Assembly: GCA_001579985.1 (NCBI GenBank)
Contig: LRSR01013489.1
Coordinates: 1 to 34,526 of the forward strand
Origin: Hypsibius dujardini
Taxonomy: Eukaryota; Tardigrada; Eutardigrada; Parachela; Hypsibiidae
DNA: 34,526 nt
Reading direction: 5' to 3'
Of this stretch, positions 1 to 9,861 are shown piece after piece. A model generated the notes under the pieces. It had not been told where the DNA came from and made no database searches. It saw only the letters and a program-made list of their open reading frames with translations. Positions within the stretch are counted from its first letter, which is position 1, and every line of letters starts with the position of its first letter. Position numbers and translations under genes: made by a program.

Positions 1-3000
1 AAAGTGCACGAGAACGTCTGGCGAGCCGAAGATGTGTCGTTTTACCCGGAAACGCTGATTTTTGGGAAACCTAAATGGTTCGTTTCCCATTAAGGAACCT
101 AGTTTCTTAGTGGTAAAAAATACAGACAGACAATTTAGTACTGTCTGTTTGTACAGATGCATGAGGCAGAGTCAGAGTTCGTATTTCGGCTCACCCTTCA
201 CTTGGTCGATAAATCGGTTCACTCGTGGGTTTCTCTTTGACGGCAGGTGCTCGATTGTTTGATTTGCTGTATTATATTCTAGTGTACTATGGTACATCTG
301 AAAATCAAACAATCGAGCACCTGACATCAAAGAGAAACCCATGATTTAAACCGATTTATCGACCAAGTGGAAGGTGAGGCGAAATACGGACTTTGCCTCA
401 TACTCTATACAGTAAGCGACAGAATTTAATCTAACGGAGAGTCCCGGAAATGGGGCGGGGCAGGGTGGAGCTCCGCTGGTTGATTGGTTGATTGTTCAAT
501 TATAAATTCTGTCGCTTGCTGTAGTATAAGGCTGCAAGCCTCAAGCTCCTTACCGCTGAATTGCGAATTGACTTTTGCGAGCTGCGCTCAAACGGTTGCC
601 CCGTCTCAGGATGATCGTCGAATTTTACGCATCCCAAATGTATGATGGCAGCCAATATTGAAAATATGGCGTCCTGCTCCGCCAAGGAAAACCCGATGGT
701 TGTTAGGCCTTCCGTCAAGCCGTCGAGTTTCCGTGCCGTCCTCTCGGAAGATGGGTCTGCCAGGGAGTCTGCCAGATACCTGAAATTACACACCGGTCAC
801 ACAGGTTACACACCGGTCACACCAGTTACATACCGGTCACACCGGTCACACACCGGTCACACACCGGTCACACACCGGTCACATCGGTTACACACCCGTC
901 ACACCAGTTACACACCGGTTACACACCCGTCACACACCGGTCACATCGGTTACACTCGTTACCCACCGGTTACAAGGGAAGATTGTTTTAAATAGTGAAT
1001 TCCGAATCGCTTCCTTTAATGTTTGTTTACCAGTTTACCAGTTCAATATTCATGAAGCATTTTCGAAACATATCTCGTCATTGCCGAATCGATCCAACAA
1101 AGGTTTTGGCAGAATTTCAAAGTTGATTAACAAACGGAAGAAGATTCCAATGGCCTATGAAAGGGTCGAATTTTGGAAATCATTAAACGGAACTTTTTTT
1201 AACGCTAGCACATTTAAGGTGTATTTTGGGATCGATTAGCAGCTGCAGCCACATATTTTTCTCAGGTCTAGGGAGCGAGTTTTGGTTCCTTGTAAAAAGG
1301 CAGAATTAATTCAGTAATTCTCATTCTCATTCCACTTGAGGCACATAGCTCCGCCCACTGATCTGTAAAAACATATTTTGGCTGATGCAAACCAATTCCA
1401 AATTGAATTTGTGAAGGGCTACTGTTAAAGAGGTTACCTAATTATTTCAAAAAACAGGCCTTTTCCCAACTTCAAATAATGCTAAAACGTGCCTCGGACC
1501 ACACAACGGCAAGACATATTTCCAAATCATCTTAAATACGGGACTACTAAAAAATACATATACATGAGCGGGTCTGAATTTGCCATTTGAAAGTCTTCCC
1601 TTGTGAGTACTTATTTTGCAGCACTCATATCAGTAGATCGGGACCGGGAACCAGTACTGTATGACTGTATGTGTATCTACAGAACACAGAACAGAACACA
1701 GAACACACAGCACAGAACACATATACCGGGAAAACACACAGAACAAACAGAACACACAGAACACACAGAACATACAGAACACGCAGAACACACAAAACAC
1801 ACAGAACACACAGAACACACAGAACATACAGAACACACAGAACACACAGAACATACAGAACACACAGATCACACAGAATACAAAGAACATATAGAACATA
1901 CAGAACAGAACACATGTAGCGGTGAAAGTATAGAATCCACTGTTATTGCCCATTGTCTCTTACCCGGAATTTGTAACTCCATTCAGTTTAAATTTTTTTA
2001 GTTGCTCCGCCGAGAAAGTGCTGAGCATGTGGTGAAAGATGTGGAAATTGGTCTCACCGGCGCTGCGGTGGGTCACTCGCGACTTCTCCAGGAGATATTC
2101 ACAGATTTTGGCGCCGATCACTGTTAGAGCATACAGAATCACCGTAGAAAAAAAGGAAGGCAATCAAAATCCAGGTATGGAAGAAGTGCCATGTCCAACC
2201 GGTACACGAATCTTACCGGGGATGATCTTCCACTTTCACTCTTAGAATCTATTCGCTATATATGTTTTAATAGTACTTTACTGTATTTCCGCGATAGATA
2301 GCGACAGTCGTACTGGAATGGAACGTGTGCACGGGCTCTGTGCGCCGTACACATAGCACAAAGCCGCGTGGCCGATTAAACGTTCCACAGCTCTTACGCT
2401 GTCGCTATCTATCGCGGAAATACAGTACATTTTTTTCGCTCATGTAAAGAAAATGAAAACGAGAAATTAAACGAAAACATCAATCAGATTACATTTAGGC
2501 CGGCATCGATCTTGAAATACACACATGGCCACAATTTGGGTGCCAGACTTTAAGCCAAAAAAGGTGGTCCGAGTTCGAGCCGAATTGAGTCACCGCACGC
2601 ACGCGCTCTTGACCACAGCTGACCACGCAGCCTTCACTTAATTGATCGATTGATTGAACTTGTTTATTTTGACGGAATTTAGAGCAGCTTGCTTAATCCA
2701 ATTTTTCCGCTTGGCCTGGCACTAAATCAAAGAGTCAGGAGAAAGCAATGGCAAGCTCTAACCAAGAGTGGTTCAAACTCAGACCACCCTGATGGTTCGA
2801 ACTCTGCCACCTAAAATTGTGGCCATGTGTGTATATAGTTGATTGTACATACTGTTTATAGTAAGCGGCAGAATTTAATCTAACGGAGGGTCCCGGAAAT
2901 GGGCAAAAGGGGCGGGGCAGGGGAACTTATGCACGAACTTACCCTTTCCAGTGCCGTTAAATTGGAGCTCAATAAACTTTCCGAATCGGCTGGAGTTGTC

Positions 3001-4058
3001 GTTGAGGCTGGTCTTGGCATTGCCGAACGCTTCCAGCAGCGGATTGAACAGGATAATTTTGCTCTCTAATTCCGGCTCGCCCGCGCACCGGCGCATCAAA
3101 TGCGACAGGAACATCTTGGACATCTCCGTCTTCCCCGAGCCGCTCTCGCCGCTGAAGATGCAGCATTGCGATCGTTTGGACTCCATCAGGCCGGTGTAGA
3201 CACGATTGGCGGTCACGGAGATGTCCGGTTTTGTGTACCCCGGAACCCTTGACGGAGCCTGCGAAACACCATTGTAAGTATTTATATCATATTTAATAAC
3301 AAGCATAAAGACTAAAAAATATTACAAATGTAACATTTTAGCACATAGATTTGTAATCATAAAAAATAACTATTTGTTTCAAAGCCAACCGAATGCCGCC
3401 GACTTTAGCACTTGTGTGACACAACTCTAACTAAAAAAAAACTAAAAAAAACTGAACTAAAACCAAAATGGCTATTTTTTTAATATTTTTTTAAAGTTAT
3501 TAAAAAACTTAACGAAACGTTTTAGTCACAAGATTTCAATATTGAACCTTATTTATGAACTAATTTCGACTAATTTTAATCGACTAATTTTCGTTTTAAA
3601 CAATTATAACTTTCAAGTTTAATTTTTTAATTTTTTTGTAAGACTTAACTAAAATTAAAAAGCTTTAGTTGGTTAGTTAATTAAAGATTAATTGGGTCAA
3701 AGGAATATATTTTTTGCCTTCCTTAGTTTCTATTGCAACTAGAAGGTCTTACCTCTCGCAGTGATTTCCGCCTATGTGAAATGCGTTCGAATGGATTCAC
3801 GGAAAGGAGAATTTCTCCGATGAATGTCTACGAATATAAAAGAAACATTTTTTTTCTAGAATATAATAAAACATCTGTAGATCCAAGTGACGCTATGAAT
3901 TTTTGCCTTACGAAGATGACTTTCTTCCGGTAACGGCATTTCAGGATGGCGACAATCATGGCTTCATCGAGGAACGAAACGGCGGCCAGGTCGTCCGCGT
4001 CCAGACTCAGCAACAGCTGCCCACCAAGTGGCGGCTGTGTGGAACCACTAGCTGCCAT
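1..4058 (-). CDS. Unconventional myosin motor domain, N-terminal part (gene runs off the left edge)
   Basis: Actin-based ATPase motor. Exons on the minus strand, in order: 4058-3912 (start ATG, 49 codons), 3827-3753, 3258-2943, 2120-1964, 779-554, and probably 54-1. All joins keep phase. Visible motor landmarks are FTFIGEILLSVNPF in the N-terminal subdomain, the P-loop GESGSGKTE, switch I NDNSSRFGKF, then EYLLEKSRV and NFHIF, and GFSLAEQDAIFSILAAI followed by HLG. There is no SH3-like domain before the motor: only about 22 residues precede the DDLAAVSFL motif, as in class I and III myosins. The last visible exon reads FGSPDVLVHF, which fits the segment after the HLG block. Switch II, the converter, IQ motifs and tail are outside the window, so the class is not settled; myosin III-like is a guess. 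The region around VPGYTKPDISV departs from the usual PPHIFAVAD consensus. Confidence 0.85.
139..414. mobile_element. Fold-back MITE in a myosin intron
   Basis: Two long imperfect inverted arms, about 139-262 and 303-414, enclose a roughly 40-bp loop. The inner parts match closely: gcaggtgctcgattgtttg on the left pairs with caaacaatcgagcacctg on the right, and both arms carry the same stretch around cacttggtcgataaatcgg in opposite senses. The ends read TACTGT and ACAGTA, so a TA target duplication is possible. No coding capacity. The right end overlaps the start of the next repeat at about 405. Confidence 0.7.
400..535. mobile_element. Small inverted-repeat element; half copy at 2849-2921
   Basis: The left arm (about 405-430) carries aagcgacagaattta, and the right arm (about 500-530) carries the reverse complement taaattctgtcgctt. 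The left half, including gtcccggaaatggg and ggggcggggcag, recurs at 2849-2921 next to the donor of myosin exon 3 without its right arm. This suggests a short non-autonomous element with one intact and one truncated copy. Confidence 0.55.
787..973. repeat. Minisatellite, unit about 11-12 bp (CACACCGGTCA-like)
   Basis: About fifteen tandem variants of cacaccggtcacac and cacaccagttacac lie in myosin intron 4. The array begins about 8 bp from the start of exon 5 (exon edge at 779), so it fills the region normally used for the branch site and polypyrimidine tract. Open frames across it are repeats of His-Thr-Gly and Tyr-Thr and are not genes. Confidence 0.9.
1680..1915. repeat. Minisatellite, 9-bp unit CACAGAACA
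   Basis: About 25 tandem copies of a 9-bp unit with occasional changes (catacagaa, cacagatca) lie in myosin intron 4. Because 9 is a multiple of 3, all six frames stay open across it and give His-Thr-Glu or Cys-Val repeats. These are artefacts of the array. Confidence 0.92.
2279..2427. mobile_element. MITE with 29-bp perfect terminal inverted repeats (Tc1/mariner-like ends)
   Basis: A 149-bp element in myosin intron 3. Its ends begin TACTGTATTTCCGCGATAG and finish with the exact reverse complement; the inverted repeats match for 29 bp. The termini read TA...TA, consistent with a TA target duplication. The interior has no reading frame. Confidence 0.85.
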
Positions 4059-4506
4059 CCGGAATGAAACTTTGGATGGGTGAGATTTGTGGTTGGAACC
4101 AAAAAAGCAGAATATAAAATCACACACGCGAAGAAGATGGACCTTGGACGGATGTTGAAAAGGGATGATTGCAATTAGCTTACAACCGAATTATCACAAC
4201 CGAATTAATGTTTAGTTTAACCGCTTTTTCGGTGCAGTCGGTGCGGGGAACTCCGTTCTCAGCCGGTGCGGGGAACTCCGTCCTCAGTCGGTGTACGTTC
4301 AAAGTGGACCAAATTTTGATTGACAAGGTAGAAAAAGTTTCCGGTTCGCGTTGTAAACTGAGAGCATACAGTAATACCCTCATAATTGTCTAACTGCAGC
4401 CGGGTGACCTTGACGCAGATATTCAACTGGGCTTGAATTGATTTAGACGGGCTCTCGTCATGTTGTCAATCGTCCTGTCAACCATTCTACAGTAGTATAT
4501 TATTGA

Positions 4507-4630
4507 GTCAACTGCCTACCGAGTAGGAGCATTGCCTACCAAATAGGAACACTGACTATTGAGTAGGAGCACTGCCTACCGAGTAGTGGCACTACGTACA
4601 TAGTAGGAGCACTGCCTACCTAGTAGGAGC
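4507..4630. repeat. Minisatellite, about 20-24-bp unit (CTGCCTACCGAGTAGGAGCA)
   Basis: Five to six degenerate tandem copies. Each unit contains CTACCGAGTAG, itself nearly palindromic, so every unit could form a small hairpin. Non-coding. Confidence 0.75.
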
Positions 4631-5231
4631 GAAGCATTAATAATATTAACGTTGGTAAAATAATAATAGAACTTCCAGTCACCCCGAGAGGAACGGAACG
4701 GCTTTACGGTATTGGTGAGGAGAAAGCGAAGCGTGGGAATAATGGAAAAGGTTTTATTCATCTCAAATGGCAGTTTCTCGCAATCCGATTTCGCAAATTC
4801 CTGTCACTTGATCGACAAACTTCTTCGCTTCGAAATTTGATTGCCCACTCTGGTTCACATGAAAAAATTAAGTACGATAGGTCAAACGAAAAGTCAATTT
4901 TTCACAAAAATCTACGCCATTCCGCACAGAATTGGTGAGGTCGTTCACAGGGTGTGTGGCCACTCTTTATTGGTCTAAACTTATGTATGACCTTTCAAAA
5001 TTTATACGCCTTTTTTGGTAGATTTTCGTTATTATTCGAAGCGAGATTAGACTGTAAGTTTTCAGAAATAAATTTGGACTGAATTTCAAAGTCGAGAAAA
5101 CACTCTAAGATGCCATTCTCCCTGATTTTGACCGTAAAACTTCATTTTTGCAGAATAATTTAATTAAAAATTTCATTACCCAATTTGAAAATCAATTTCA
5201 AATCTTTTCGCAATAACAGAATTTTTTTGGT

Positions 5232-5322
5232 TGTCAGGGGGAGGAGCTATGCGTCATTTCGGAAATATGACTCGTAAGTTTCCGGTCGGCTCGACAATGA
5301 CCTGTAACTCCTCCCCCTGACA
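5232..5322. mobile_element. Possible very small MITE with 15-bp inverted repeats
   Basis: TGTCAGGGGGAGGAG at 5232-5246 is matched by its exact reverse complement ending at 5322. The 91-bp size and perfect arms suggest a short non-autonomous element, but no clear target duplication is visible and no second copy is in the window. Confidence 0.45.
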
Positions 5323-5722
5323 TGCAACAACGATTCTGCTGATGCCAATCGATTTCAAATTGAATTTTGAAAAGGGCTTTGGCAATATTCTTTAATTGTA
5401 ACCATTTCCAAAGATCGAAGTCTTTACAGTCAATAATAGAGGAAATATTTTTTCAACTTTGAAATTCTGCTGAAAAAAAAGCTTTCATATTCTGACTGAT
5501 GAAATTAATCTTGAAAATCATCATAATTATAGCTCTATTAGCAAAGTACAAAGCGGAGACATTACGGGTTCCCCCTCTGAGAATCGCCTCAAGTGAGTGC
5601 TGACCATCCTTTGTAAAACAGCACGTCCGGTCCAAGATGCAGCCAAATCAGTTGTCTGAGTTCAAGCCTTTATTGCAAAGCCTGGCCCGAAGTCTGCAAA
5701 GAAAGTGATCGTTTTCTTGTAT

Positions 5723-6095
5723 TATGAGGTAAGGGCACTGGAATGGGCCACTTGACTTTCCCGTACCCTGGAATGGGCCACTTGACTTTCCCGTACCCTG
5801 GAATGGGCCACCCTGGAATCGCAACTTCCACACAGATTTTGGTTATCATCAAGGTCCTAAACGACAGAATAATTGATAACCTGGCGGAACGCGTATCAGA
5901 TATGAAAAAAAGTTGTAGTAATATGTTTAAAAAACGAAATGATTGGACAGTTAGAAAAAGCTCACTATAGAGGACGCTGACTATGCAATGACTGATTTGT
6001 TTCGGATTAATTTGCGACAGAGCGTCCCCTACCGCCCGGTGGTCATTCCAGGGTACGGAAATTCAAGTGGCCCATTCCAGGGTCCTTCCCTCATA
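5723..6095. mobile_element. MITE family B, copy 1 (about 373 bp)
   Basis: The ends are inverted copies: tatgaggtaagggcactgg on the left, and on the right the reverse complement of tatgagggaaggaccctgg. The motif ctggaatgggccacttga is repeated in tandem at the left end. A second copy in opposite orientation lies at 20109-20445 and shares interior sequence such as ttcgcgacagagcgtcccc-like and agattttgg segments. TA at both ends suggests a TA target duplication. Confidence 0.85.
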
Positions 6096-6646
6096 CTCGT
6101 AGTTTCGCACTGATTCGTCATCGGTTAACATCTTTTTTGCAATTTTTCCCATCCCATCACTTTTGACGTCAGTTGTTTGCATGTGACTCAATTCATCGCA
6201 GCAGACCTGCAGCAGAGCAGGAAGAGCAGGAGTAATTCCATCAAGCGACAGGATCTCAAAAACTTTGCATCGTTCATCAGTTGACTGATTGAATTATTGA
6301 TTGTTTGCCGCCGTGATCGGCGTTGTGCGTTCTATTTCCATTTCCTCCATATCATACGTGACTTTTTTTGTTAAGGGCCTAGCCCATCAGTCTTCGTTAA
6401 CCGTTTCGGCGACCATTCTACTTCTACAATTATAGGATTCTACATTTATTCTCAAAACAAGTAATGTGAATTCATTGGATTGCATTACCTTCGATTAGAT
6501 CAATCAATCAACCGATCTCCATGCACAGTGAATCGGTGCAGTATTAGTTGCCGAATCAATCAATCAATCAAGCAAGTCCAATCAAACTTAATTTTTACGT
6601 GAATTTGTGTTTTTTGTCGATTAATCCCTCGTTGTGTGGTTTAAGA

Positions 6647-7448
6647 ATGCCTCGCGTCAAGAAGCAGAGCAAGGCCAGCTGGGTTGCCCCTGCCACGGCG
6701 TCACCGGAGGACGAGCATCATCTCGCGCGCCTGTCCGTGATCGACAAGCTGATCGAAGACCAAGTGAACGCCTCCTACGTCAACGGTAGCCGCAATCACC
6801 AACTACGCTTTCGAAAAGGTCAGTGTATGCCGTTGCATCAGCATGTTCAAGACGAGCTTGGCGGATTTTTTTGGTGCTTCAGGTGAACATGTTATTGCAC
6901 TGTCGGGAGGACTCTACTACTACGCCACTGTAAGGAGACGCTATTCAAGATGATCAATTGATTGATTGATGTATGGATTGCTTGATTTGTTCTAGTGTTG
7001 CTTGAGGAGACCATCCTGTGCTCTTAAAATAAGGCTTTCCCCTTTTTTGCAGATCAAACTGCCCTATCGCTTGGCTGTCCAGTCGTCTGCTTATCCGAAG
7101 GACCAGCTTCCACCAGTGACGAGTCGTATGCCGACATACTTAGTCAGTTTCGACGGCTGGAAGTCTCCCGAGTATGAAGTTTCTTTTTTGGATCGTTTTG
7201 GGGTGTCTGTCTGCCGTTCGAGTTTTTGGCTTCTGACTTTGAATTAAAATAATGGACGGTAAGCTTTCTCTTTTTTGCAGATGCGATGAAGAGCATGCGG
7301 AGAATGAAATCCTCGGTCGCTACACATCGCAGGCTGATTATGTGCTGGGGATGCTGTATGCTCACGAGTGGAATGACTACCGTCGGTATGATTTTGGTTA
7401 TCCAATGATGCGGCAGGGCAGACACTAGTGAAAGACGGACAAGTAACC

Positions 7449-7499
<51 letters not shown>

Positions 7500-8170
7500 C
7501 GACAGACCGACAGGCAGACAGACAGACAGGCAGACAGACAGATAGACGGACACAGACAGAGGCAAGCAGTTAGGTAATCAGATGGGTTGGCAGATAGATA
7601 AAAAGAAGCAAAAATTCATCGGAAAAGAGAAACATTTCTTTAAAGTTGTAAAAAGCTACGTTCACATTGAAACTGAAACCGATTTTGCCATTTTAACACA
7701 GGATGCATATGCCAAAGCCAACAAAGCAAGAAGCAATGGGCCTGGGTGTTTGGTTTTTGACGGACGAACTCTACACGGAACTGGAACGGCGCTGGCGTCA
7801 ACACACCGGAGAGACTATCTCATTCCAAGAGTTCTGTGGACGTCCTGATACCACTCCTTGCGTTCATATTCCCGTTCCCTCCGCAGTACCGGCTCCCCCT
7901 CAATCTGAGTTGCTCAATGGGAAAGTGTACCGGAGGCGGGACGATGTGCCCGTGGTCAGCAGAGTGGGTCGTCCAAAGAAATCCCCTCCGACTGCTGACC
8001 AGCTCGGCACCGTTGCAGTGGAACATGCTGGTGAAGCCGCGGCACAACAAACGGAAGCAACCACCAGCAGCCTGTCTGGAACTGAACATGCTGGTGAAGC
8101 CGCGGCACAACAAACACAAGCAACCACCAGCAGCCTGTCTGGAAGTGGGATATTCAACGCCTTCTGTTAG
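6647..8170 (+). CDS. Chromo-barrel (MSL3/MRG15-like) protein with AT-hook-like motif
   Basis: Five exons: 6647-6818, 6883-6929, 7053-7171, 7281-7385, 7702-8170; all joins are in phase and give 303 residues. Across exons 1-4 the protein reads RFRKGEHVIALSGGLYYYAT, then MPTYLVSFDGWKSPE, then DEEHAENEILGRYT. This matches the chromo-barrel of MSL3/MRG15 (compare the MSL3 pattern PEYLIHFNGWN...AAEDHVL), a fold that reads methylated histone tails in acetyltransferase complexes. The family's usual C-terminal MRG domain is not visible. Instead exon 5 encodes an acidic and aromatic helix-like stretch (LTDELYTELERRW), an AT-hook-like VGRPKKSPP, and a 21-residue in-frame tandem duplication (8021-8146). 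The role in chromatin is inferred from the fold. The start ATG is preceded by in-frame sequence without a better start. Intron 4 contains a CAGA array. Confidence 0.8.
7444..7565. repeat. (CAGA)n array in chromo-barrel gene intron 4
   Basis: About 120 bp of CAGA repeats with scattered changes to CCGA, GGCA and GATA, wholly inside the 316-bp intron between exons 4 and 5. Confidence 0.95.
8021..8146 (+). repeat. In-frame 63-bp tandem duplication in coding exon
   Basis: Two nearly identical 63-bp units (8021-8083 and 8084-8146) encode EHAGEAAAQQT followed by ATTSSLSG twice. The length is a multiple of three and only a few bases differ, so the duplication looks recent and the frame is kept. Confidence 0.9.
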
Positions 8171-8889
8171 GTCCACAGCCACCTCTGGCGCGGACTATGC
8201 TGTTTGAATGGAGGTCCTGCAGGATTTTTGTGTTCGTCTTTGTATTAGTTAATTAATTAATTAATTAGTGAGTCATTGCTCGCTGGTTTGTTAGTCTGAT
8301 CGTAATTGTTGTTTTTAACTAAGGAATGATCTGGTGGTAGCGGAATAGTCGTGATAAATGGAGTTCTTTGTTTTGTTTCCTTTTTTGTATATTCATTAAG
8401 ATTATTAGTTGGCCAATGCGAGTCCGTTGTAATAGGTTTTTCGATGGAACGGGCTGCGTTCTGTTGGCTTTTCTCATGAGTTCTCTTTAGTGTCTTCTAC
8501 TAAAAACTCCGTTGCTCATTCTGCTGGTTTGCCGGTTGCCAGAGATAACTCATAAAAAGTTTTTTTTACTCGTATGGTTCGCTGGGTCGATGCATGGCTG
8601 CTTTGTCGCTTGAAAAAAATCGGGAAAACCGGAATCACCCAGTACTCACATAAATTAGTTCAGTTCTCTTGATTCAACTTGGGTTTTGACTGACTCTGCT
8701 CGCCAGATACAGTAACACGCTGATTTGCGTCATGTGGCTCGCCACAGACAGCTGATTCAGTACGAGTGATTTTGTCAAAACGCAGAAAAAGCAAGACTGA
8801 TTTTTCGCCAAGCTCATTTCACGGTTCCACTCCCTTGGTTTGGTCTCCTCATCGCGCATCCCGTTCGTTTGTGATTGTCGCACTCAAAC
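8171..8889. other. Intergenic region, no gene seen
   Basis: About 720 bp between the chromo-barrel stop and the XRCC4-like start. A short TAAT run lies at 8248-8268. Otherwise I see no repeat, RNA gene or supported exon. It should contain the 3' end of the first gene and the promoter of the second. Confidence 0.5.
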
Positions 8890-9861
8890 ATGGATGTAGA
8901 CAATTCAACGCCCCATGAATTTGTATGTGAAATCACCATCGAGAACTTTCCCTACGCGGTACTGACGGAATTTCTCCAAGAGACCCAAAACGCAATCAGA
9001 CTCAGGATCCACGCTTGGGATGAGGAAGACTGCTGGTCCGGCCAACGTGAGTTGATCTTTTTTATTTAGAATGCTGACGACCCTCTCTGACGATGCTTTG
9101 TGATTTGCAGTCGAAGGGCAGGAGCTGGCGAATTTGCTGGAGAGTACTGATCAATCGTGGGAAGAATTCTGCACTGAGACGCATCGTGCTTTCACTTCCG
9201 GTCGCCCGTACGCTGTAACCTCGGAGAGGAAATCTAGGGCACATAAACCCGTGCTGACTCTTTCGTGGAGCCGTAGCAGTGTATCGGATGGCGGGGCGGT
9301 CGATTTGGGGTCGTTGGTCCTGTCGAAGATAACTCTGTCAGGTGAGACTGCAATAAGAGCCATGAAATTGGCGCTAAAGCACTCGACGAAGTTGACGGGA
9401 AAGCGGAAAAGTTTGACGGAATCGCTGGAAAAGGAGAAGGGCGGATTTCGAGAAGCGCTGCAGAATGCGAAGGAAATCGGGCCAGTCCGGCAGGCGGAAT
9501 ACCAGAAGATTGTGTCCGTGGTGAGTGGTGGATTGATTGATTTATTGATTGAAGGAATCGTTTTGCGGTTATGTGACTGGGGTGAGTGGTGGATTGATTG
9601 ATTGAAGGAATCATTTTGTGCTTATGTGACTGATGTCCTTGCTGATGTTATTATTCAAGGAATAATAATGGGTTGCCTGATATTTTGCGGTAATTTTCGT
9701 CTGATTAACGTGTTGATCTCGAGATTAATCATTCCTATTTTTGTGCTTCTGAACTTCAGGCAGCGTTGCTTGTCAATTCGAAGGCGGATTACGTGAAGGA
9801 CGCACTTAGTAAGCGAGCCGCGCGTATTCACAATGATGCTTTACGGTTTCTGGGTGTATAA
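8890..9861 (+). CDS. XRCC4-superfamily DNA-repair protein (XRCC4- or PAXX-like)
   Basis: Three exons, 8890-9046, 9111-9520 and 9760-9861, join in phase to 222 residues. The head domain begins FVCEITIENF and continues with DEEDCWSGQLEGQEL, where the Trp matches the AWTG position of XRCC4. It then has SWEEFCTETHRAF and VDLGSLVLSKI, which closely follows the XRCC4 pattern FRLGSFNLEKV at the end of the head. A basic, helix-rich stretch (KLTGKRKSLTESLEKEKGGF) follows as the expected coiled-coil stalk. Family members are scaffolds that work with DNA ligase IV and Ku in non-homologous end joining. At 222 residues the protein is shorter than vertebrate XRCC4 (about 335) and close to PAXX (about 204), so which one it is stays open. 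No C-terminal ligase-binding tail is evident. The start at 8890 is the first ATG in frame. Confidence 0.7.
9521..9620. repeat. Tandem duplication in XRCC4-like intron 2
   Basis: The donor-proximal sequence gtgagtggtggattgattga is repeated about 60 bp downstream with the following ttgaaggaatc, so the intron carries two similar splice-donor-like sequences (9521 and about 9581). The intron also holds TTGATTGA runs like many others here. Confidence 0.7.

Larger units (their letters stand above)
4059..6646. other. Non-coding interval between divergent genes
   Basis: About 2.6 kb between the myosin start (minus) and the chromo-barrel gene start (plus). It should hold both promoters. I see no convincing exon. 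Contents: a duplicated ggtgcggggaactccg segment at 4240-4285, a minisatellite at 4507-4630, a small inverted repeat at 5232-5322 and a MITE at 5723-6095. The segment ctgatgccaatcgatttcaa at about 5338 resembles one at about 1381, suggesting another old dispersed repeat. Confidence 0.6.

Noticed and set aside
1603-2001. Long open frames on both strands across 1603-2001 giving His-Thr-Glu or Cys-Val-Leu repeats
   Set aside because: They are produced by the 9-bp minisatellite, whose unit length keeps all frames open. No start, splice or family support.
4169-4393. Overlapping frames on both strands at 4169-4393
   Set aside because: No family resemblance, includes a tandem duplication, and lies upstream of the myosin start.
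7820-8182. Minus-strand and alternative-frame ORFs over the last chromo-barrel exon
   Set aside because: They overlap the exon whose frame continues the spliced protein; the 63-bp duplication keeps other frames open too.
9234-9614. 126-codon minus-strand frame over XRCC4-like exon 2
   Set aside because: It is opposite an exon with a clear family pattern and includes the intronic repeat.
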